Below are positions 1 to 4,945 of a stretch of DNA of 5,093 nucleotides, in pieces; position 1 is the first letter of the stretch, and each line of letters starts with the position of its first letter. A program made the translations under genes and the position numbers. The notes under the pieces are model-generated. The model saw only the letters and a program-made list of their open reading frames with translations, was not told the DNA's origin and made no database searches. The stretch comes from Holosporaceae bacterium (GTDB lineage Bacteria; Pseudomonadota; Alphaproteobacteria; UBA3830), in the NCBI GenBank assembly GCA_031284345.1, contig JAITAC010000023.1:1-5093 (forward strand), in the 5' to 3' direction.

Positions 1-89
1 TAATTTATAAAAATTTTTTTGCCGTTAACGGAAATTTTACATTTTTCTGCTATTATGGTAACTGGTGGAAAAGGTGCTGGCGCACAACT
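1..89 (-). repeat. Repeat unit R1, module A (cut by window start)
   Basis: Read on the minus strand, this begins AGTTGTGCG (89 to 81), passes the GTGC..GCAC mini-hairpin, TTTTCCACC, CATAATAGCAG and the palindrome CCGTTAACGG (22-31), then leaves the window in AT-rich sequence. It matches R2 almost base for base over this span and the plus-strand copies at 3992 and 4300. It is a member of a dispersed non-coding repeat family; no open frame is conserved among copies. Its function is unknown. Confidence 0.9.
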
Positions 90-334
90 CTGAACTCAAA
101 ACTCCAAGAGAAAGAAGGAAAAAAAGAAGAGGAGAAGAAATTGTAAATATAGCCTCTCCTGCAAGGCGCGACTCTCCTGCATCCAGTAGCGCGCGACACA
201 GATTCCCACACATATCATGGTAGCGAAAATGTATTAAAAATTCGTTAATTTATAAAAATTTTTTTGCCGTTAACGGAAATTTTGCATTTTCCTGCTATTA
301 TGGAAACTGGTGGAAAGGGTGCCGGCGCACAACT
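90..334 (-). repeat. Repeat unit R2 (modules A and B)
   Basis: This is a complete unit on the minus strand. Module A runs from AGTTGTGCG at 334 down to about 193, with the palindrome CCGTTAACGG at 267-276 and a GANTC site at 201-205. Module B (about 192-90) is GC-rich and ends in a pyrimidine-rich stretch (minus strand TATATTTACAATTTC then CT-rich) just before R1. The start-to-start distance to R1 is 245 bp, shorter than the right-hand units (about 300-350 bp), mostly because module B is shorter. It lies in inverted orientation relative to the right-hand copies. Confidence 0.9.
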
Positions 335-392
335 TTGGGTGGAAAAAATATGTGAAATAAGCTTCCGAATCAAGATGTTCCAGAATCCGTAG
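335..392 (-). repeat. Edge module E, left copy
   Basis: About 58 bp lie directly on the gene-proximal side of R2. On the plus strand it contains ATATGTGAAATAAGCTTCC, then GAATCAAG and AGAATCCGTAG. Its reverse complement aligns along its length with 3936-3991 and 4541-4598, each time immediately before AGTTGTGCG. By eye roughly 80% of positions agree with the 3936-3991 copy. It marks the inner edge of the left repeat array. It carries two GANTC sites (366-370 and 383-387). Confidence 0.8.
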
Positions 393-403
393 GGGGAGAG
401 GTT

Positions 404-545
404 AACTTTCTCGGGGATGGATTAGCTAATACCAGATCCCATCTCTGATTTGCCATTGCCGACTTGGCAGCGACTGGTACAGTATGCACTCCGCAAGTTG
501 TTTGGATAATCCAAAATGGGATCTGGTATAACATCCTCGAAAGAG
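404..545. repeat. Long imperfect palindrome P1
   Basis: A perfect 14-bp inverted repeat, ATACCAGATCCCAT (429-442) and ATGGGATCTGGTAT (516-529), is the strongest part. Pairing extends outward (GGATG near 415 with CATCC near 532, then CTTTC with GAAAG) and inward (GATT..CCA, and ACTTG at 462-466 with CAAGT at 494-498). It reaches a small central stem, ACTG/CAGT, at 473-483. All arms share a centre near 479, so the whole segment can fold as one long interrupted hairpin. It abuts module E. It may be a small non-autonomous element or a structured RNA; I see no coding content. Confidence 0.7.
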
Positions 546-750
546 GTGGCAGCAGTTTTGATAAACTTGGACACAAATATAATTGTTGCTTAAATCATAG
601 TAATTTTTGATGAGAATATTTTTCCTAACTTCCTTTAGGAGAAAACCCTGGCTTTTTAATGCAGTTTTTATTTTTGAAATCATTAATCATTGGTAAAACC
701 GATTGACACAAAACCGAATGATCTGCCACAATGAAAACCGACTCCATTGG
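546..750. other. Intergenic DNA without recognisable gene
   Basis: This is AT-rich DNA between the two palindromic elements. The short open frames here show no family signature and no credible ribosome binding site. The only pattern is AAAACCGA occurring three times (695-702, 710-717, 734-741). A TTGACA at 703-708 with CACAAT at 727-732 (18-bp spacer) could be a weak rightward promoter, but it matches the -10 consensus at only four of six positions. Confidence 0.4.
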
Positions 751-909
751 AGAGACCGTTGCATAATGTGGTTTTTCTTGCAATAACAAGGAAGAACCTA
801 GGTGCTTGTGTTATGGTACAGGGCCGCGTGTACTTCCTGTACATGAGGATCTGAGCAGCGGATCTGACAAAGTCGATTGCGAAAAAAAAGTCATTATGCA
901 ACGATCTCT
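751..909. mobile_element. MITE-like palindromic element P2
   Basis: Terminal inverted repeats of 34 bp (751-784 and 876-909) agree at about 28 of 34 positions. The outer 18 bp, AGAGACCGTTGCATAATG, match their partner at 17 of 18. A second inverted repeat, GTACAGG (816-822) with CCTGTAC (836-842), shares the same centre near 830, so the element folds end to end. TTGG lies immediately outside the left end (747-750) and at the right end (909-912), a possible short target duplication. The GAGACC..TTGCA ends recall IS5-superfamily elements from memory only. It is far too short for a transposase and the minus-strand open frame across it shows no transposase motif, so I read it as a miniature, non-autonomous element. 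It could instead be a structured leader element. Confidence 0.55.
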
Positions 910-931
910 TGGGAACAGACCTTCGCAATCG
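874..931. repeat. 10-bp inverted repeat overlapping the P2 right end
   Basis: CGATTGCGAA (874-883) and TTCGCAATCG (922-931) are perfect inverted repeats with a 38-bp loop. The left arm lies inside the P2 right terminal repeat, so in RNA this stem would compete with full-length P2 folding. Whether it has any role in the acpP leader is unknown. Confidence 0.5.
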
Positions 932-1002
932 CTGAAATTGCTGATGTTTAAGATATCTTTCTGAAATATTAGTGTACAATGATGGAGTTATTGAGGTTTG
1001 GG

Positions 1003-1029
1003 TTGTTTTTTTGTAGGATCCGGTATACT
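1003..1029 (+). promoter_or_regulatory. Candidate acpP operon promoter
   Basis: TATACT (1024-1029) matches the sigma70-type -10 at five of six positions. The best upstream element, TTGTTT (1003-1008), gives a short 15-bp spacer; TTGGGT (998-1003) gives 20 bp, so the -35 is unconvincing. It would leave an AT-rich leader of about 75 bases before acpP. An alternative -10, TATATT (1063-1068), lies nearer the gene. No operator is recognisable. Confidence 0.3.
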
Positions 1030-1111
1030 AGCTAATGAAAGTTAGTTTATCTTTTATTGGAGTATATTTTATGTTAATTTCCTGGTTGTGTTTATTTTAT
1101 AAGGGAACAAT

Positions 1112-1354
1112 ATGAGTGATAATATAGCAGATAAAGTAAAAAAGGTCATTTCCGAGAAGCTCGGTATTCGCATTGAGAAAATAACGGATGATGCTAGGTT
1201 TGTGGATGATTTTGGAGCGGATAGTCTTGACAATGTTGATCTTGTTATGGCATTGGAAGATAATTTCGGTATTGAAATATCCAATAAAGAGAGTCAGGAA
1301 ATTCAATCCGTAAAGGATGCCATAGCGTTTATAGAGAAAAGAATTAATCAATAG
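1112..1354 (+). CDS. acpP: Acyl carrier protein
   Basis: This is the small acidic carrier that holds growing fatty-acyl chains as thioesters on a 4'-phosphopantetheine arm during type II fatty-acid synthesis in the cytoplasm. The 80-residue product has normal family length and the full signature: FVDDFGADSLDNVDLVMALE (residues 30-49). Ser38 in the DSL motif is the phosphopantetheine attachment site, and the recognition-helix residues Asp37-Leu39 and the following acidic helix are intact. The start ATG is preceded by AAGGGA (1101-1106) at five bases. The C-terminal part (SNKESQEIQSVKDAIAFI) is more diverged than the helix II core but keeps the helix III/IV pattern. fabF starts ten bases after its stop, the classic pairing of ACP with its elongating synthase. 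The identification is secure; only the transcription start is unclear. Confidence 0.98.
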   Translation: MSDNIADKVKKVISEKLGIRIEKITDDARFVDDFGADSLDNVDLVMALEDNFGIEISNKESQEIQSVKDAIAFIEKRINQ

Positions 1355-1356
1355 GA
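1353..1356 (+). promoter_or_regulatory. fabF ribosome binding site overlapping the acpP stop
   Basis: AGGA begins inside the acpP TAG stop codon (1352-1354) and lies eight bases before the fabF ATG. The overlap suggests that translation of fabF is coupled to termination on acpP. Confidence 0.6.
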
Positions 1357-1364
1357 TTTTTCCA

Positions 1365-2627
1365 ATGAAACGAGTTGTCGTAACTGGACTTGGTATGGTA
1401 TGTCCACTCGCCACAAATGTTGCGGAGTCGTGGCGTCGTTTACTTAACGGCGAATCGGGCATAAAGAGGATAAAGTCGTTTTGCGTTGATGATTTAACTT
1501 GCAAAATAGCTGGGCAGATTCCTTCAGAGGCGGTAGAACAGAGGTCTGATACTCTTTTTGACCCGCTGAACTATACTACGGTAAGGAATCTCAATCGCAT
1601 GGATATGTTTATAGTGTACGCGCTGGCGGCGGCGACGGAAGCCATAAAAGATTCCGGTATCGATGCATTGTCCGCCGAGGAAAAAGAAAGAATCGGCGTC
1701 ATGATAGGTTCGGGGATAGGTGGACTACCAGCTATCTATGAGACATCGGTGAATCTTCAGGAAAACGGAGCCAAAAAAGTATCTCCGTTTTTCATTCCAT
1801 CGTCGTTGATTAACCTGGCGTCCGGACATGTTTCTATTACGTTTGGGCTAAAAGGTCCTAACCATTCGGTGGTAACGGCCTGCGCCACTGGTACCCACGC
1901 CATAGGAGACGCTGCCCGCATTATTCAGGTGGGATCCGCTGACGTAATGGTTGCCGGCGGTACTGAAGCGGCTATTTGTAGAATCGGAATCGCTGGATTT
2001 GCTGCTGCTCGAGCTCTATCCATCAGCCGCAACGATGCTCCGGAAGAAGCGTCCAGGCCCTGGGATAAGTCCCGAGACGGCTTCGTCATGGCAGAAGGAT
2101 CAGGTATTCTTGTCCTTGAAGAACTAGAGCACGCTAAAAAAAGAGGAGCAACAATCTACGCGGAAGTGATCGGCTATGGAATGTCCAGCGACGCCTATCA
2201 CGTTACCGCCCCGCTGCCGGACGGAGATGGCGCCTACAGATCCATGCGAGAAGCTTTCCGATCTGCCTCTGTTTCCGCCGATCAGGTCGATTACATCAAT
2301 GCCCATGGCACATCTACGATTCCCGGTGATGCCGGCGAACTGAGAGCAGTCGAGCGCATTTTAGGAGAAGGATCCAAAGCTTCCATGTCGTCTACCAAAT
2401 CGGCCATAGGCCATCTGCTGGGAGCCGCCGGCGCCGTCGAAGCAATATTTTCGCTATTGGCCATAAGGGATCAAATGGCGCCACCAACCCTTAATCTGCA
2501 CAATCCGGAAGAAACATTCTTGGACCTGGTCCCACTTGAAGCAAAAAAAAGAAAAATAACGTGCGTGCTCTCCAATTCATTCGGATTCGGCGGAACAAAC
2601 GCTAGTATTTTATTCAGAAAGTTTTAA
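1365..2627 (+). CDS. fabF: Beta-ketoacyl-ACP synthase II
   Basis: This is the condensing enzyme of fatty-acid elongation: it takes an acyl group from acyl-ACP onto its active-site cysteine and condenses it with malonyl-ACP, releasing CO2. At 420 residues it is full length. The thiolase-fold signatures are all present: N-terminal RVVVTGLGMVCPL, the nucleophile Cys173 in VVTACATGTH, the catalytic His314 in INAHGTST, Lys345 and His350 in SSTKSAIGHLLGAAGAVEA, and the C-terminal NSFGFGGTNAS loop (residues 404-414). Cys-His-His distinguishes it from FabH-type Cys-His-Asn enzymes, and the sequence is FabF-like rather than FabB-like, although that separation is less certain by eye. HGTSTIPGD replaces the more usual HGTSTPLGD, a mild local oddity. 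The gene looks richer in GC than the flanking repeats and shows no frameshift. It sits ten bases after acpP, its substrate carrier, and 32 bases before mltG, probably in one operon. Confidence 0.97.
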   Translation: MKRVVVTGLGMVCPLATNVAESWRRLLNGESGIKRIKSFCVDDLTCKIAGQIPSEAVEQRSDTLFDPLNYTTVRNLNRMDMFIVYALAAATEAIKDSGIDALSAEEKERIGVMIGSGIGGLPAIYETSVNLQENGAKKVSPFFIPSSLINLASGHVSITFGLKGPNHSVVTACATGTHAIGDAARIIQVGSADVMVAGGTEAAICRIGIAGFAAARALSISRNDAPEEASRPWDKSRDGFVMAEGSGILVLEELEHAKKRGATIYAEVIGYGMSSDAYHVTAPLPDGDGAYRSMREAFRSASVSADQVDYINAHGTSTIPGDAGELRAVERILGEGSKASMSSTKSAIGHLLGAAGAVEAIFSLLAIRDQMAPPTLNLHNPEETFLDLVPLEAKKRKITCVLSNSFGFGGTNASILFRKF

Positions 2628-2659
2628 CTGGATTTTCAAACTTTTTTAAAGATTTTGGT

Positions 2660-3631
2660 GTGGAAAATAATAATAAAAAACGCCTTTTCTTCTTTTCGCT
2701 TGGATTTGGCATATTTTGTCTGCTTTTTATAGGTTTTTTCGGCTATTTTGTACATAAAAAATCGTCGTGCGTTTCGGTCAAGAACATCATTGTGGAGCAC
2801 AGTAAAAATGACGATTACGTCGCCGAACTTCTGGTAAAAAATAATATATCCACTAGTCCAGTGCTCTGCAAAATCGCCGTTCGATGTCTGAAATATTGTG
2901 GATTAGAAGCAAGAATCGGCGAATATCAACTTCCGCAGCATCTCTCCATCATCGATGCGATTCGCATATTTGCCTCCGGAAATGTCGTCATGCATAAAAT
3001 CACCATTCCGGAAGGATTAGCCGTGGTACGAATAATAAAATTGTTAAACGATAATGAATTTTTACTGGGAGAAATAGAAAATATTCCGGAAGAGGGGTCA
3101 CTAATGCCCGCCACTTATTTTTTTCAATATCCAACGACACGGCGGCAAATAATTTCACTGGCCCAGAAATACATGACGCAGTTCGTTGAACGAGAATGGC
3201 CCAGGAGATCGAGCGCGTGCCCTCTGAGCACTCCGCGGGAAGCCATTATACTGGCCTCCATCGTGGAAAAAGAAACCAGCTGCGAAAGAGAAAAAATTGC
3301 CAGAGTTTTTTTCAATAGGCTCGAAAAAAAAATGCGACTGCAGTCTTGTCCGACGGTGATTTATTCCATTATGTGCGGAAAGTCTCTGGGGCGAAAATTG
3401 ACTCTCGATGACCTAAAAATAAAATCTCCCTATAATACCTATCGCAATAGCGGATTGCCTCCGACTCCCATAACAAATCCGGGACGGGAGAGTATAATTG
3501 CGGTTTTGCATCCGGAGATGCACGATGCTCTGTTTTTCGTGCTGCAGGACGGCAAAAAACATGCATTTTCCAAAACTTACGAGGAGCATCTGAGAAAAAA
3601 AAAGGAAATACAGATACACTCTACGCGCTAG
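2660..3631 (+). CDS. mltG: Endolytic murein transglycosylase MltG (YceG family)
   Basis: This membrane-anchored lytic transglycosylase cuts nascent peptidoglycan strands in the periplasm and is thought to set glycan length by terminating polymerisation. The 323-residue product has a short basic N-terminus, one membrane segment (about residues 9-31), a LysM-like region (about 36-110) and the YceG catalytic domain. The domain shows ITIPEGL (114-120), ASIVEKET (199-206) with the expected catalytic glutamate at Glu203, RLQSCPTVIYSI (226-237) and SPYNTYRNSGLPPTPITNPG (256-275). Length is normal. The start is GTG at 2660; no in-frame ATG lies between the fabF stop and the membrane segment, and only a weak AAAG (2648-2651) precedes it, so initiation may be poor or may depend on readthrough from fabF. 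Direct fabF-mltG adjacency without pabC is the alphaproteobacterial order. The usual alphaproteobacterial follower genes are absent; the repeat array starts soon afterwards. Confidence 0.95.
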   Translation: MENNNKKRLFFFSLGFGIFCLLFIGFFGYFVHKKSSCVSVKNIIVEHSKNDDYVAELLVKNNISTSPVLCKIAVRCLKYCGLEARIGEYQLPQHLSIIDAIRIFASGNVVMHKITIPEGLAVVRIIKLLNDNEFLLGEIENIPEEGSLMPATYFFQYPTTRRQIISLAQKYMTQFVEREWPRRSSACPLSTPREAIILASIVEKETSCEREKIARVFFNRLEKKMRLQSCPTVIYSIMCGKSLGRKLTLDDLKIKSPYNTYRNSGLPPTPITNPGRESIIAVLHPEMHDALFFVLQDGKKHAFSKTYEEHLRKKKEIQIHSTR

Positions 3632-3686
3632 ATGTAAGATCCCATATGTCATATGTAGCGGTATCAAAGGATTAAATTTTTGTAAT

Positions 3687-3923
3687 ATGCGCAAAATTCG
3701 AGAAAGAAAAGGTTATATTTTAATTGTGTTGGTGGCGACATTGCCGGTATTGCTGCTGGGAATTAAATATGTAATTAACAAAATACAAATGAACTCCCAG
3801 AGCATGAAAGTCAACGCTAGTAAAATTCTTTTGAAACCAGGAGTTTGTGAAGATAAAACTTCCACTGATCCCTCAGATGATCAAGATGAAGGTCAAGATG
3901 AAGGTCAAGATGAAGATCAGTGA
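3687..3923 (+). CDS. Small single-pass membrane protein with acidic tail, possibly TadE/TadG-like N-terminus
   Basis: The 78-residue product is not securely recognised. A basic start (MRKIRERKG) leads into a hydrophobic segment (about residues 10-30), followed by a polar region and a very acidic tail (residues 61-78) built from DEGQ-type repeats. The N-terminus, with RxRKGYILIVLVATLPVLLLG, resembles the start of TadE/TadG-type pilus-assembly pseudopilins, which run from a GxxL/V start into a long hydrophobic helix. If so, nearly all of the usual protein is missing. A purine-rich AAAGGA (3666-3671) lies 15 bases before the ATG, too far for a normal site, so expression is doubtful. It lies 55 bases after mltG on the same strand, and its stop lies 12 bases before edge module E, so the repeat array may have truncated a longer gene. 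It could also be a spurious frame, though the coherent topology argues for a real or recently real gene. Confidence 0.5.
   Translation: MRKIRERKGYILIVLVATLPVLLLGIKYVINKIQMNSQSMKVNASKILLKPGVCEDKTSTDPSDDQDEGQDEGQDEDQ
3879..3914 (+). repeat. Three in-frame 12-bp tandem repeats
   Basis: The unit GGTCAAGATGAA occurs three times (3879-3890 with GA for GG, then 3891-3902 and 3903-3914), followed by a partial unit. It encodes DQDE-GQDE-GQDE at the acidic C-terminus of the small membrane protein. Because units are multiples of three bases, copy number can change without breaking the frame. Confidence 0.85.
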
Positions 3924-3935
3924 ATCACGATGATT

Positions 3936-3991
3936 CTACGGACTCTGGGACGTCCTGATTCTGAAACTTATCTCACATATTTACAACCCCA
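3936..3991 (+). repeat. Edge module E, right copy
   Basis: This segment reads CTACGGACTCTGGGACGTCC, then TGATTCTGAAACTTATCTC and ACATATTTACAACCCC, directly before AGTTGTGCG. It is the inverted counterpart of 335-392 and marks the inner edge of the right array. Four GANTC sites fall within 40 bases at its start (3922, 3932, 3941 and 3957). Confidence 0.8.
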
Positions 3992-4299
3992 AGTTGTGCG
4001 TCGGCACCTCTTCCACCAATTACCATAATAGCAGGAAAATGTAAAATTTCCGTTAACGGCGAAAATTTTCTATAAATTAACGAATTTTTAAGATGTTTTT
4101 GCTACTATGATATGCGTGGGAATCCGTGCCACGCACCGCGGGATGATGGAAAGCCACACGTTACAGAAGGTGGGAGAGCCGTGCGCCAGCGGAGTGGCTA
4201 TATTAGAAATCTATGCCGCGCGCTACTGGGATGGTGGAAAGCCACGTGTTACAGGAGTTGTTATGTTTACAATTTTTTTCTTCCCACTCCTCCTCGCCG
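3992..4299 (+). repeat. Repeat unit R3 (modules A and B)
   Basis: Module A (3992 to about 4135) has GTGCGTCGGCAC (stem GTGC/GCAC), TTCCACC, CATAATAGCAGGAAAATG, the palindrome CCGTTAACGG (4050-4059), TAAATTAACGAATTTTTAA and TACTATGATATGCGTGGG with GANTC at 4120-4124. Module B (about 4136-4299) is GC-rich, contains a 26-bp internal repeat, and ends in TATGTTTACAATTT followed by a pyrimidine-rich run. Two overlapping open frames run through module B but are not conserved in other units. Confidence 0.9.
4141..4254 (+). repeat. 26-bp direct repeat inside module B of R3
   Basis: Two 26-bp stretches at 4141-4166 and 4229-4254, both containing TGGAAAGCCAC and GTTACAG, agree at 23 of 26 positions and start 88 bp apart. 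This suggests module B grew by internal duplication. Confidence 0.75.
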
Positions 4300-4472
4300 A
4301 GTTGTGCGTCGGCACCTTTTCCACCAGATACCATAATAGCAGGAAAATGTAAAATTTTCGTTAACGGCGAAAAATTTTTATAAATTAACGAATTTTTAAT
4401 ACATTTTTGCTACCATGATATGCGTGGGAATCCGTGCCCAGCCGCCACGGGAGTGGCTAAAAATATACTAAA
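4300..4472 (+). repeat. Repeat unit R4 (module A with shortened B)
   Basis: Module A (4300-4443) is very close to R3, with TCGTTAACGG (4358-4367) in place of CCGTTAACGG, and GANTC at 4428-4432. Module B is cut to about 30 bp (ending GCCACGGGAGTGGCTAAAAA) and is then interrupted by the E/E palindrome. It starts 308 bp after R3. Confidence 0.9.
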
Positions 4473-4598
4473 TATGGAAAATAGATCTCCGAATCAAGGT
4501 CTGCCGTAATTCGTGGTGGGAAAGAGTATTTTGTTTGCCATTCCATGGATTCTTGGACCTCCTGATTTTAAAGTTTATTTCACACATTTGCAACCCAA
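4473..4598. repeat. Face-to-face edge modules E/E (mini-palindrome P3)
   Basis: The left half (about 4473-4525: ATATGGAAAATAG, CCGAATCAAGG, AATTCGTGG) matches the plus-strand reading of 347-400. The right half (about 4541-4598: GGATTCTTGGACC, TGATTTTAAAG, TATTTCACACATTTGCAACCC) matches 3936-3991. The halves are therefore inverted copies of one module, pairing for example AATCA/AGGTC (4492-4501) with GACCT/TGATT (4556-4567). About 20 bp separate them. The left half is truncated on its outer side, where it joins R4. Confidence 0.7.
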
Positions 4599-4888
4599 AG
4601 TTGTGCGCCGGCACCTCTTCCACCAGATACAATGATATCAAAAAATTGTAAAATTTTCGTTAACGGCGAAAAAAAACTATAAATTAACGAATTTTTAATA
4701 CATTTTTGCTACTATGATATACGTGGGAGTCTGTGCCCCGCGCCGCGCGCAGGGGGAGGGAGCATGATATGCATTAGAGTCTGTGTCCCGCGCCACGGGA
4801 GGGACCATGATATGCGTGAGAATCCGTGCCCCGCGCCACGGGAGTTGGTATATTTACACTTCTTTCTCTTTTCCCTTCCATCTCATCA
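4599..4888 (+). repeat. Repeat unit R5 (modules A and B)
   Basis: Module A (4599 to about 4740) starts AGTTGTGCGCCGGCACC. It differs from R1-R4 in one block: AATGATATCAAAAAATTG replaces the CATAATAGCAGGAAAATG type. The palindrome is TCGTTAACGG (4657-4666). The GC-rich end of module A is tandemly expanded (4713-4845). A pyrimidine-rich tail (about 4850-4888) precedes the next AGTTGTGCG. Confidence 0.85.
4713..4845 (+). repeat. Three tandem copies of the module A end
   Basis: The pattern (C/T)ATGATAT, a short stretch, GA(A/G)TC(C/T)GTG and CCCGCGCC starts at 4713, 4763 and 4806, with periods of 50 and 43 bp. The third copy contains CCGTG..CACGG arms that can form a GC-rich hairpin. All three keep GANTC (4727, 4777, 4820). 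Other units have one copy. Confidence 0.85.
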
Positions 4889-4945
4889 AGTTGTGCGACA
4901 CATGGTGGGTGGTATATTTACAATCTCTTCTCCTCTTTCTCTCGT
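4889..4945 (+). repeat. Repeat fragment R6 (local duplication)
   Basis: AGTTGTGCG at 4889 begins a unit that is lost after nine bases and goes straight into GGTATATTTACAA plus a pyrimidine-rich tail ending at the next AGTTGTGCG (4946). The stretch 4909-4954 resembles 4845-4897, so this looks like a duplication of the module B tail with most of module A deleted. Confidence 0.7.

Noticed and set aside
426..979. Minus-strand open frames of 85 and 98 codons (426-683 and 683-979)
   Set aside because: They span the palindromes P1 and P2, show no recognisable domain or transposase motif, and are better explained by the inverted-repeat structure.
1097..1504. 135-codon minus-strand frame opposite acpP and the fabF start
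   Set aside because: It is a shadow of two securely identified genes on the plus strand.
3632..3686. Terminator after mltG
   Set aside because: The gap holds a CATATGTCATATG palindromic stretch but no GC-rich stem followed by a T-run, so no intrinsic terminator can be called.
4300..4340. DnaA box or replication-origin iterons based on the repeated TTTTCCACC
   Set aside because: TTTTCCACC is one or two bases away from the DnaA box TTATCCACA in every copy, and no origin-linked gene is nearby. A plasmid-type or chromosomal origin is not supported.
4107..4352. Overlapping open frames of 81 and 74 codons through R3 (4107-4352 and 4112-4336)
   Set aside because: They lie wholly within repeat DNA, start in the repeated ATGATATGCGTGGG motif and end in the next unit. 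Other copies do not keep either frame, no ribosome binding site precedes them, and the products show no family signature.
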